In this document: positions 23,369-35,034 of the stretch, one piece after another
Layout of the letters: the number at the start of each line of letters is the position of its first letter
Position numbering within the stretch: position 1 is the first letter of the stretch
Translations under genes and position numbers: made by a program
Assembly (NCBI GenBank): GCA_947846985.1
Contig: CANTUZ010000004.1
Span: 54,785,672-54,849,671, forward strand
Reading direction: 5' to 3'
DNA: 64,000 nucleotides
DNA from: Fratercula arctica
Taxonomy: Eukaryota > Chordata > Aves > Charadriiformes > Alcidae
The notes under the pieces: generated by a model
Seen by the model: the letters and a program-made list of their open reading frames with translations, nothing else
Databases searched by the model: none
What the model was told of the DNA's origin: nothing

Positions 23369-24207
23369 CCCAGGTATCTCTAGCAACAGCATGACCAGAG
23401 AGGCAGCGAACGCAGTTGTCTTTGCAGTGCTCCCCTAGTCTGAGATTTACCAGATCTGGACAAGAACTGAGCCTCTCTATTATTCTTTTATACGCTCTCA
23501 TTTTGCCTTTTGGGAAGCAAAATCAGCATCAAAGAGCAGCAACAATTCTAGTTCCTCTCTTTTTTCTCCTGAAGAGACAGCTAAATACTTTAATGCCATT
23601 AAAAAGACTGACAAATAAATGTATTTCCCATTTAAAAGAATTTGCCACTACAGGTGAAGGGAAAGAGGTAAACAGCATTGTTAAACTGAATTTCACTTTG
23701 TCTTTCATTTTTCAGATGCTTTAACAGTTTTCTTCTCCTTCTTTATATCTTTAAGATAGGGTTAAAAAGATTTATTGGATGTTGTTGCTATGGTGTTCAT
23801 ACCAAGGTGTCCACATTCATTCCTCTGAACCTTGGTTAGTGCTTGTACATGTTTATAGCTTTGTCTGGATCTATTTGGTATCAAAATTAACAGAGTGCAC
23901 CCCAGCTGGTAGAGAACGTGTGCTTGTTTTTGCCTTGAGAAGATGCAGAATAAATGTAATGTGAAAGAAAGGTCTGCAGGCCTTTTTTTAACACTTCTAA
24001 AGTCTTTTCATAGGCTCAGAATGTGCGTGTGCAGAGACAGATGTGAGAGATGCTATATTTGGCAACGTCTGCAAATCAAGGGACAAATTATTTAGGTTTT
24101 TTTTAATAGTTTTACAAAACTTTACAACTGATTGAGCAGTCCTTGCCAGGTGATGTCACAAAGAGGTAATCCTGAATGATGTCATCATTAGAGCCTTGTA
24201 GAAGGGG

Positions 24208-24235
24208 AAAAAAAAAAAAAAAAGGGAAAAAAAAA
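24208..24235. repeat. A-rich run (A16-GGG-A9)
   Basis: Two A runs are separated by ggg. No flanking element was identified that would make this a retroposed poly(A) tail. Confidence 0.85.
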
Positions 24236-27200
24236 CAGTTATTGAATCTGATCTATGCCATAGCTCCCTGCTCTAACGTTAGTGGTCATCGTTTTTTTAA
24301 TACTGGTTTAATTTTTTCTGATCGTGCAGGCATTTAGCTTTAAAAGGTGAAATTCTCTCCAGTCCTTCCTCTGGACACAGAGGAGAGGAGAAGGTACAAG
24401 GAATTCCCAGCCCTTTGCACACCTCGCACCTAAGCCCTGGCCAGAGGTGAAGGGCTGAGCTCCACGTCCAGATGTTGCTCCGGGGAGCTGGTCATGCTGC
24501 TGAGCTCCATCGGTGACACGGGTGGCCTTTTCCTCTGGAGACACTGCCCTGTCCTGACTCTCTCCTGCCTTTGTGCACAGCAGTGCCTGTGCAGACACCG
24601 TGGCAATCAGGTCCTCCCGGAGACAGAGCATAAAACTGATAGCTTCTCTGAACACACTGTCAGGTCAGGGCTCGAATTAGCATTATTGTACTCTAGCAGA
24701 ATTAAAAGAGAGAAGTCCACTATGAAGTATCGTGTAATTAAACTGCAGTCTGTACCGTTTATCTGTAGCAAATACCATCTATTAAAATGTTCATCTTGGA
24801 GTTGAAGCACGTTTCAATCCAAAGGTGCTATTTTTTCTGATCAAAAGGTGCCATTTTTTCTATAGGGTGGGCTGAACTGTGGTAATACATGAGTGAGCAC
24901 ATACACAATGAACCGCAAGAGCTTGTGTTTCTGATGGCTATACATCTTCTTCCTTGTAGTTCTCTACTGTTTCTCCATTTATGAGCTGATGGCAGTATCA
25001 GTCATTTGTGTAGTAAGTACCACCTGTGGCTTTAGGTCGCATATTTGTCATCCTCCCTCCTGAGGAAAACCTGATGCCCTGGAGAAACACAGCCCAGGAG
25101 ATATTCTGAGCTGCACGTGTGAGATGTCCAGTTGTTCTGATTTAACATGGCAGTGTTTCTCTCTGTGACAAGAAAATTTTCCTCACCAGATAATCAATTA
25201 TACTTGTTCCAAAATAAAGGTTCTTTCCTACTGATAAAAAAAAAAATTAAAAAATTGTGTCCTTATTTCTAAGGAGAGGATGACTTCAGAAATGTGGACT
25301 GCCTGTGTTAGAGGAGAAAGTCCATGCACCAGTCAATGCAGATGAAAGTCTCTACTGAAGCTCTTGGCCTTGGTGGTGCAGCCCAAGCGTATCACCTTGA
25401 ATGCTCTGCTTGGAGCCAGGTGTGGTTTAGGTTATGGCAACAAGAAAGTGTGTGTGTGTGTCCTGGAAAAGTTATTCCGAAATGTCTTAAGAAAGGCTTT
25501 AACTGGTCCATCCAAAGGTGTTTTGAAGTCAGTGTTGTGTCCCCAGTGGTACCATAACTTAATGCCAAGGGAAAAACAAGAGCTGGGCAAGCAGGAATCA
25601 TCCTTTCCCAACTTGCAGCTATTTTAGCTCTCTGACATTTGGATGCATTTTCTATGTTTTCAGTGGGTTCCTTTTTCATCTGTTTCTTCACCCTTGTGCC
25701 CACGTAACTTTAGCACTCATGGCATCCTTTGGCAATTAGTTCAACAGGTCTATTTGTGAAGCAGTACATCATTTTGTTTGTTTTGTATAAATAGGAGTTG
25801 ACATAGGGCATACATAATAGTGTGCAAAGTCCCTTCAAAGCAAGTCTTTTCTGCAGCCTGCCCGTCTTTGTCTCTGGCTCTGGCAGGAGCCGCTCTTTTG
25901 GAGCCACATTCCTCCTCAGCTCATGTGGCTGCCAAAGGAAGAGGCCAGCACCGCATGGCATCACTCACTAAGCTGTCTTATTTCTAAGCCGTCGATGCTT
26001 ACTATGCCATAGCTTTCTATGCTAATTGAACAGGGAAGTAAAAACTCCCCGTCTTCATAATAAATAATATCGAAGTGTCACTTTGAAAATTACCTCCTAG
26101 CAGTTTGGTGACTGACAGTACAAGTTTTATCTCAACACAGTTTGTTTTTGTACGGGGCTTATCACCACGGTGTCTAAACCTCTCACAATGCATCATCGCA
26201 ATTGCTTTCTAGGGAAGGATTATCTTTCTTTCACGGAGGGAGAGCTGAGGCGTTCAAGGCCTGGTCTAGCACCTGGGAAAGCTGATGGCAAACCTGTTTG
26301 CTGAAGGTCAAACAAGGAGCCTGTGGCAGAGCTGAGAACAGAATAACGGCTCAGTACTTCAACCTCTCGACCATTTTCTCCCTCTTTTTCATTATTTTTC
26401 CAGTTTTTCGAGTGTTTTCACTTGTCAGAATTCACTCCTTTATCTGCATCTCTAAGATGATGCATTATTAAAATGTTTTGGCACCTGTCATGTATTTTCT
26501 GCTTAATATTTGCAATCAGTTAGAAAGCACCGTTTCCAAAATGGTAGACCAGTGGGTGAAGGAGCATTGATAACATTTCATTTTCTCTGGGGGTATAAAA
26601 GTATCAGCAACATCAGACTGTTATATTCTTTCCTTGAAGTAGATTTAGTAGGGTAAGCTACTGTATTTTGTTACCATTTATACATCCTAAGTTTGTTAAT
26701 GTTTTCCTACAGTGATAAATAATCAGCTAATTACTTGTTTTCTGTGGCAACAGACCATGTAAAATTGAGTTTTATATGTGACCAAGAAATGTCATATAGT
26801 GGCTGGCCCTTTATTCCTATTTTAACTCTTATTTTGATTTTGCAAGCAACAGAGAAAGGTATATTCTCAAAACTCTTCTTTTGGTTTATTTTCTTTGCAG
26901 GACAATGGACTTGTTTTTTCTAGGATACTGAATGAGATTTCATTTTTAAAGTGTCATGATCTTCCCCAAAAATAACCTACAACATTACTGTGAATTTATT
27001 TCTTTTTTCTTTTTCCTGATTCAATTGAGTAACTCCATTGCCATATTTATATTCAGTGAAAAAGTTTTTAATAGCACAAACCTTTTTCTGCATTCCTTTT
27101 AAAAATTGGATACAGCTCCAGAGGAGGGCAAACGATGTGGGATATGAGTAAGGATGATGGATTCCTGGATGAATATTTCTAAAACAGTCATGAGAAATAC

Positions 27201-30200
27201 TCTGAAATTGCTCGCAACAATAGCAATCACGGAAAGAGAGATCATAACTCTCAGCAGAGCAGTTTTTGCAGCTCAATGTTACTGTGGGTTTAGATGAAAC
27301 TACTCATGTACTTGCAAACAAGTAGAAAAGTAGGACAGAACTAATTTAACCAAAACTGTATTTTTTGCTAACTACTAATGGGTTGCGCTAAAATCTAGGC
27401 AGAGTGAATCCTGAACAAAAATGGTCACAATGAAAAAATTCAGTGTTTACCAAGAAGTACTGCCTTGTGATACGTGACAGACCACAGTCATTGCCTGAAA
27501 TTTAATAGTGAAACAAAGACCCTGATTCAGGATTTCCTGATGACATTAGGAGGCTTTTCATTCAATTTAGAGAATTTTGGGTCTGGTCATCAGTTATCTT
27601 TTTGAAACACGTTTTGTCAGGCAGCCTGAAGTGCCTGGCACAGCTGGGTCTTCTAACTGCTACTGCTGTTCTTGGAGAGGTGCTAGCCCCTGTATTTATA
27701 TAAATCAGGCATAGCAGCTGCCAACAATTGAAACACAATGTTTTTCTGTCTTTTTTGGTCTCACAGCAGATTAGCACTGAATTCTTTGGCCATTAAATCA
27801 TGAAGGCCACTACAGATATTTACTATTTAACTGCAAAACTGAATTCGCTAATCAATCAACTACATAAAAGCCTCAAACAGGGCAATTAAATTGTTCAGAT
27901 GAAACTATTACAAAATATATTACAGCAGGAAGTTCATTTCAGTATTTCAATTCATTTAATTAAGTAGCTAATTCAATGAGTTTAGGCTTATTTCAAAACA
28001 CTGATCTGAGAACTGAATCTCCAGATCTATATTTTTTATTTCTGTCATTCTTTACTTCTTCCAGGCCCCCAAATCCCAAACTTCTCTTAGCTGTAAGTCT
28101 CATTTAGCTTTGACACAGACTACTAAGTGTAAGTCTTGCATGCATTATTTTTCTGTTTGCTCCATATAGGCTTAAGTTCCTGGGCTGAACAATCAAGAGA
28201 TTTTGTGATTTGCTTTACAACTCAAAGCTATTTTTTTTTCATCTCTTGTTCTAAGGTTTCCCCTAAAATGGGTTATGGCTGAAATGGAGAGGTGTTAAAC
28301 AGCAAACCATTCTCTGACGATCATATGTAAATAGGGAGAAACTTGCAGATGAACAGGCCCCCAAATGCAAATGTTGGCATCCTAAATATTCCCCCCTTAG
28401 CACTTAATTTGTTGATAACAGGAGTTCCGTTCTCTGTCAGGTCAGCTTGGGCTGAGGCTGCAGTCATCTAACTAAGGTCAACAGTACAGCAGATTGGGGT
28501 GGTGTCTCTAGCAGATACTTTCCAGAATAGAAAACACAATACAAATAGCAGCTTTTGGTGTATAAGAAACTGATAAGGCTTTAGGGGATAAGAATGCTAT
28601 TTCTAACCTTCCTTTCATTACATTCTAGTTTTCTTTTGCAGATTAAAAAACAGAAAAAGAAAAAAAGGTACACCCAAAATACTTGAAGGGCTGTTGAGCT
28701 ATTTGCATGCACACCAAAGACCTTTTCCCCGTTTGCTGTAGGCTCTTGTGTAACACAGCTCCCAAAATTGTAATTTAATAGGACTAGCCTGAGCGCAAAT
28801 TTGCCATAACACAGGGCCAAGTTATTACAGTAATCAGCTACCTGAAAAGAAGCTTGAAGAAGTGAAACAGAAAATGAGCCTATTTTTTCAAAAGTGTAGG
28901 TGCTTACAGAACGTGTGGACCATTGCTAACATTGCTAAGCAATAAACCAAGCAATTGAATCTCAGCGTGCTAAATATGTAAAATAATTTTAAGAGCTGGA
29001 ATTTTTTAACTATTGAGATCACATAGTGGAACTGCTTAGAAACTTTTCTAACCATAGTTTACGTTCTATGGGATTTTATTCTATTTCAGTTACTTTGTGT
29101 CTTGAATTTTGAAACACCCTGCAAAAAATATTGAACATTTCCTCAGTTTAATTTTCCTTGTTCCTGAAAGATAAAACACAAAGTTTTTCTTTGTCAAAAG
29201 GAATTAAGAAAATTACTTTTTTAAAAAAGTATATTCTAACTTATTTTCTGAGAAAGTTTGATTTCTAAGCCTGCCAGTGTTCTTCTAAAAACTTTCTGAG
29301 CAATAGTATAATGAAATGCAAAGATTTAATTCAGGACCATTAGATCTGCCATAGGCTGCTGCAAATTTCTGTAGCTGCTTTTCAGCCCCATCTTTTTACC
29401 TTTCTTTATAGTGAAAAAAGATTGTGAATTTTATTTCTAGGAAATAAAAGATTAATACAGAATTAATTCCAGAAAAAAACTGTATTAGGATGAGCATTAT
29501 TAGAATATGGCACATTTATTTAAATTTCAAGAACAGGTATGATAGCTAGAGACTTACTATTGCAAGAAGTCTTTGTAGAAGCTGCAAGAAATACTAAAAA
29601 ATATAATGACATCCTCTGAAGGAATCCACCCCTAGAACAAACTAGCCCACTGATGATACTGACTCTTGGTTCTGCTTGGGTTTCGTTCTCAATATAAACT
29701 GACTCATCAGTATTTTCCCCATCTACCACACAACTTTTATGGAACACGAATAAAATGTGAGTATTACCTAGGTTTACAAGTTTACTATAGGAGTAATGCT
29801 ATTGTTGATAAAATTAAAAAGTCCCTCTGTCTCATTGGAAGTGGGTAATGTCAAATTACATGCAATTGAAGTTCACAAGTGGTGTTTAAACTGGATTTTT
29901 GTGGTGTGATCAAATGGAGACTCTGTTAAAGACTCTCCTACATATGTTACCTGTTTCTCTTTGGCAACCAGTAACTGGACCTGAAGCATCAAAGGGCTTT
30001 GTATTCCTAAAAGTGAGTTCTGCAAGGGCTCTGGCTTCTTCTTATATGTCAGATCTTCAGGTTATTATTCTCTCCTTTCCCATTTCCAATTTCTAGTTAG
30101 ACACTAAATCATACGCTCCTTGGGGATAGCAAAACTCCCCCTAGGCTTTCAAACTTCAGGAAGATGGTTACCAGGACAGAATGCAATTTCTACAACAGGG

Positions 30201-30926
30201 AGAGTGAAATCCTGGTCCTGTGGGAATCAGTGGTAAAATTTTCATTAATTTCAAAAGGATTACATTTTTCTCTACAGCTTTATGATCCCTTCTTTTGCTG
30301 TAAATACCAAAAGATCTTCAATGACAGATGAATTTTAATTCGCTCTAGAAGATGACAGTACCAGTAGAATGTGTCAGGTTCCTGTTGACCCTAATAAGCT
30401 AGGAGAAGAAGTCAACAGCATCACAGCTGTATTGCTTGGAAGGAGTCAAGGAGCAAAGCTGTTCTCTTCATCTAATGTAATTCAAGAGAGAAAATTGTTC
30501 ATGATGCCTAGGTTATGTTGGAGTAAAAATCGCCATATTAGTGTTTCTGAGCACTGTCATTTGACTACAAGAGTTGGCTACAGCTAGCATGCATGAGAAG
30601 AAAAACATAAAAAACTGTAAAAAATCATGAAGATACATAATAAAAACAATATTATGAAAAGGGTAAGATTTTAAAAGGGAGAATAAAAAATAGTAAACAT
30701 GGTAACTTGACATTAACACTACAGGAGAATAAAATACTTTTCATCATTACTTTTCAGCATCCATTTATGCACCTTAGATGAAAACCAAAGACTAGAAATC
30801 TAATGTAGGCAAGTCTGACAGACTTAAGAGTACGTGGAAGGACATGAGAGTTGTGTCCATGTGTGCTAAAAACCTAGATACCTGAGAGTTCAATACTCCA
30901 TCGGTTTCCTCTGTCGAGCTTAGCAG

Positions 30927-31107
30927 AAATGTGTGATTCGGACAAAGCAATCTGTGCTATCTTAAATGCTGATCCCAGCAAAACGTTAAAAATAGAAAAC
31001 TACTCCCCAGTCATTCACCTTTTTCCAAAGATCTTAAAAGTTCCTTTGCAGCTGAATTTCAAAGCAACACTTAATGTAGCCGAACACAGGACAATAATGA
31101 ATGCATG
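30927..31107 (+). other. Candidate coding exon of an unknown plus-strand gene
   Basis: The interval is flanked by a pyrimidine-rich acceptor (ggtttcctctgtcgagcttagcag) and a strong donor (GCATG|gtaagt). One frame is open throughout: two leading bases, 59 codons, two trailing bases. The peptide starts with methionine at 30929 (MCDSDKAICAILNADPSKTL) and ends TIMNA. An internal AG at 31050-31051 (gttcctttgcag) would give a shorter exon in the same frame. The trailing TG forms tryptophan with the first base of the candidate exon at 34928. I recognise no family, and a non-coding RNA exon or chance is possible. Confidence 0.3.
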
Positions 31108-33404
31108 GTAAGTTGGGAAATTAGAGCAATTCATTATATCGGGCACACAGTTCAGAAAGTGTTATTAATATTGACTGACAGTGCAATGTCAGAATAAAAC
31201 ATTAGTGGTCAGATCCAACATGCCTGGCTTTGTGGCGGCATTTCCCCCATTCCCAGGGCAGCAGGGGGGAGCAGGGACTGGGAAAGGAGGCTCCTCCAGC
31301 CCAGCCAGCATGCGTGCTAGTGGGGACCAGCATCAGCCCACGCGGGAGAGGTGGGCAACTCAGACCCTGCGTTGCAATCTCTTCGTGAAGGGCCAGCTCG
31401 CTTTTTTATTTCAAACTGTTGCCTGAAGAGAAGACGCATCTTACCTTTCGCTCGATAGCATTCCCTCAGGAAAGGCAATGCCTGCTTTCGGCTCAGGCAC
31501 ACACATTGTCATGCCTCAGGAGGGCGAGTTCTAACCACCAGGCTGCTGGAAGAGGTGAAATGGGGGCACTCTGCACATCTCACTTAATACAGTGCTGTTG
31601 TGTGTAAAAGGAATAAATGGTTTCTGCAGCCGTAGGTAAAGGCTTTTGGCTTCATTCTGCCTCAGCTTTTCCCTACTGTTTACCTGTGCAAAATCTGCTG
31701 CATACTGCCAGACAGGTTTGTTGGTGGGGCTCCTGTTACAAGCTATCAATTTGTGTTCAAAACCAAGGATCTTCAATGCTTGCTCCTGAAGTGCAAGTCA
31801 GAATCCTAAACAAGACATTAAACTTGTCTAGTGAAGCATTTGAAATTTCCGTGTCCACTGGGGCACTGGCTGTGCCCAGGAATCTTTCCTCCTCGTGGAT
31901 TACTTTCTATGTGAACGTCTCAGCTTTCATAAAAGTGTATAATAAGGCAAGGTGAAAAGGTGCAACAGCTCTTCAGAAAAGGGACCAAAATTAGAGGGAC
32001 ACAGGTGCTGAATACTTGCATAAAATACAAGACTGTAGGAAGTTAAGATTAACATGGATAGACTTAAAAGACTATCAATACTTATCCATTAAACCTCATG
32101 AAATCACCATGAAGGAAGATTAGAAAATTGGGATTTCTTTCACTTCCCTTCCTGCTGAATCCAGACATTGATTAAAAGAGCCTGAGGCACACAGATCCCA
32201 CACTCCTCCTGTTTTACTTAGGGCCCGATGGCGTCAGCCAGCACTGGGCTGGTTTCCCATTAGACCAAAGCTGGGTGCCTGGTCCCTTCCCAGGGCTGCC
32301 GTGTCTCCCCGAGCGGGAGGCACAGCAACAGCCCGACCATATGGTTAAGTGGCTGCTGATTACTCACAGGAAAATTGTCCCAAATCGCTACCTATCAGCT
32401 CTCATTTTCACAAGACATGGGACCATCGTACCTTATTGCACAATATGTTTGTGGGATTTTGCAAGTGTAGTTTTGTTGTTACATCTTCTGCCTTGGGAGG
32501 GACCTCGGGCTCTGCTCTTGCCTGCGGTTTCCCTTTCCCATCAGTATATTTTAATGAGCTGGAATGTTTTTGTGTTGCAGAGCACCAAAGTCCCACAGCA
32601 TGTGCAGTCTGGGAATTGCTGGCTTTTGCAAATGGTTTCTGTTGGGCTTTTTGAGACCAGATGCTGACTATTGAAATAATACATGATCCTAAACAAATAA
32701 AAGAAAAACTGGGAACATCCAGTCTTCACGGAAAATGGAATCGAAGATGAGCAAGTCCCATTTCTTTTCTGCTTTTTGCATTCAAAACTAATGCATACCC
32801 GTGAGGTTTCTGAAGTAATCCATTCACAGTGTGTAACCTGAGCAATGAGTACCTTCAACAGGCTTCTCGCAGGCTCTGATTGCCTCAGGATCCCAAGGAC
32901 ACGTGTTTCTCATTCAGCGTCTGTAGCACTGGACTGCAAGTAGGCAAGGGCAGGTCTTTCTACCACACAGGGGAGACCTTTCCTTTTAAAACCTGCTTCC
33001 AAGGTGAAGGTGGTCCTTCCCTTTCAACAACTCAGTGATCGGGGAACTCACACAAAGTGGGGAGGAATATTTGTTCAGTGGTGTCCTCTGCCTGTAGACA
33101 GTCTAATCCAGGATTAAAGGAAAGGCCATTAACCATAGACAAAGTTTTCCCTGTGGGTGCAGGACTCTCGCTGAAGCCCCACCGCTGATGAGCAAATGAG
33201 AAAGGAGGATGCTGACAGTGGAAAGGGACTTCACCACATCCTGCTTCCATCTGTATCCTACTGAGGATCCAAAAATCTTTGTTGTTATAAATCTGGGATG
33301 CTGCTTTTCTCATTACTTGGGTAATAGAAACACTGACCATAATTGCTGGCCATTAAACAATCCCCTGTAGAAGAGACAAAACCTTTCTGAAAAATACTGC
33401 TTCC

Positions 33405-33425
33405 TTTTTTTTTTTTTTTTTTTTT
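33405..33425. repeat. Poly-T run (21)
   Basis: Twenty-one consecutive T, followed by an A-rich stretch (gtaaagaaaaagaaaa). No retroposon body was identified on the minus strand. Confidence 0.9.
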
Positions 33426-34239
33426 GTAAAGAAAAAGAAAATCAAAAGTTTTCTCCTGAGTCTGCTAAATTGCCTTTGGACTTTAAATCTGGTTTTGGTG
33501 GGCTCTTGTGCCAGTCACCCTTTTTCTGGCCCTGTCTAACTTTTTCCTGCTTTTCCATAACCTAGTCATAATAATATTTTTGTGTGCAAATCACTAGCTC
33601 TGTCAAGAAACCAGGAAACCAGGATCCCCTTGTTTTGAGCTGGTAGAAATTTTTCAAGAGAGTATGTTCTGTCAGATAACGAAGATTTGCAGAAATCAGC
33701 AGGTTCCAGGGGAGTATCTCGGTTTCCATGAAATGCCGAGGGGTGCCTTTCCTGCCAGCCTTTTCCCCACCCCCCTGAGTCCTGGCAGCCCACAGGTATC
33801 ACCTTTCTTGCCCTCCAGTTTTGGAGGCACCAAAAGCCCCTGCTGTGACGGTGCTTTCATTGTATCAAAGTGAACAAATGCACCTTCTGGTCCTGAAATG
33901 ATGTTTTTCGAAAAATATCTTCCTGGGAGCTGGTGAGCTCTAATCATACAGTACAACATTCACACTCCTGTGTTTCCTCAGCTGGAAAGTCTGGAAGTGT
34001 TGGCTCTGTTGCACAGACGTCTGTTCCCAGTAGCTGTATTTCCCTTTATTTCCCTTTATTTCTCCATGGGAACTAGAGGGGGATGAGATGTGCTTTTCTG
34101 GAGGATTCACAGTGTTTTCTAACACCAGAGGGACGATGAGAAATTCAGTCTCTTAAAGGGAATACAACCTGGTGGGCACCAACTCTTCCATCCACTCCTC
34201 AAGAATCTGCTTTGTCCTTCCCTGCCAGACCCACTTTCA

Positions 34240-34560
34240 TCCCAGGTCTCTCCCTGCTCTTGCTCCTTGCGCTTCTCTCCTTCTCACTTACTCATCTGTG
34301 GGTTCCTTCATCTGTGCTGCCTCTCTCCTTCAAGGTCTGCCAGCAGTCCCAGGCTCCTGGTCTTGGCCATCTCTTGGCTGTGTCCCAACCCTAATCTCCC
34401 AGTCTCTTCATGTAGTCTCAGACTGCAGCCTCTCTCTGTGGTTTTTGGATTTCTCTTTTCCCAGACTCAGCTTTTCTGCCCGGGCATTTTCAGTTCTTCT
34501 TCTGCTTCACCACCACCACCTTTGCTCCGTCTCCTCCAGGGGTAGCGGTACGCCTCTCTT
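34240..34560 (+). repeat. Pyrimidine-rich (CT) stretch
   Basis: This stretch is strongly enriched in C and T with many tctcc, cttct and ctctc motifs. The bias creates long open frames on the plus strand (34172-34753, 193 codons, rich in S, L, P and F). I read those as a composition effect and do not call a gene. Confidence 0.6.
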
Positions 34561-34927
34561 TGCTCCCAAACACAACATGTCAGCATTGAGTGAACGACAT
34601 ACCAAAGAAGGTTTTGATATCATACACCATTCTGGGTTTAGGTTTCTTAGCATGTTACCAAATTTGACGCAACACACTAGTGGGCCTTGTTATCACAGAG
34701 AGGATCAAGCACTCTGTGACCTGTGTCCCTTCTGCCCAGACTACTGGTGGTAACTTGGTTTTAATTGGGTACAAAATCTAGGACAGGAATAGGATAAACT
34801 GGGATCCCAAGAGCTGCTTGTGGCTGAGGCTGTAGAGTACTTGGGTTTGATTTTGCTTGATTCTTTAGACAGCATGAACTTGGGATTATGCGCAGGTGTC
34901 ACGTGTGTTTGCACTGTTCCTTTGCAG

Positions 34928-35034
34928 GGAGGCCCAGACTTTGGGCTGTGATGATTTCTTTGCGTCAGCTTGCAGCTGTGAAGCGGGGGCAGCAAGTGAG
35001 AAAGCCATTAGAGAAGGCAGCAGCTTCTTTAAAG
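34928..35034 (+). other. Candidate coding exon of an unknown plus-strand gene
   Basis: The acceptor tgtttgcactgttcctttgcag and the donor AAAG|gtgagt are both strong. One frame is open across all 107 bases (one leading base, 35 codons, one trailing base). It reads EAQTLGCDDFFASACSCEAG and ends GSSFFK. At least one other frame is stopped early. The start phase fits the end of the 30927-31107 candidate, and the end phase fits the 42179-42230 candidate. The protein is not recognised, so this could equally be a non-coding RNA exon. Confidence 0.3.

Larger units (their letters stand above)
14816..30926. other. Gene-poor stretch
   Basis: No gene or full transposon was recognised across these 16 kb. 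Contents noted are the purine tract at 23205-23368, an A16-GGG-A9 stretch near 24208-24235, and a slightly more GC-rich interval at about 24,350-24,700. The longest ORF, 22500-22949 on the plus strand (149 codons from a TTG), has no splice or start context and no recognisable motif. Interspersed old repeats too diverged to see by eye are likely. Confidence 0.5.

Noticed and set aside
22838..23501. Long minus-strand ORFs rich in serine and phenylalanine, and a matching lysine/arginine-rich plus-strand ORF
   Set aside because: They are products of the purine/pyrimidine tract at 23205-23368, which lacks stop codons because of its composition.
31181..31502. Overlapping ORFs in a locally GC-rich patch
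   Set aside because: Several frames on both strands are open at once, which points to composition; only one side has a splice-like site.
34172..34753. A 193-codon plus-strand ORF
   Set aside because: It lies in CT-rich sequence that disfavours stop codons; its S/L/P/F-rich composition reflects that bias, and overlapping frames are open too.
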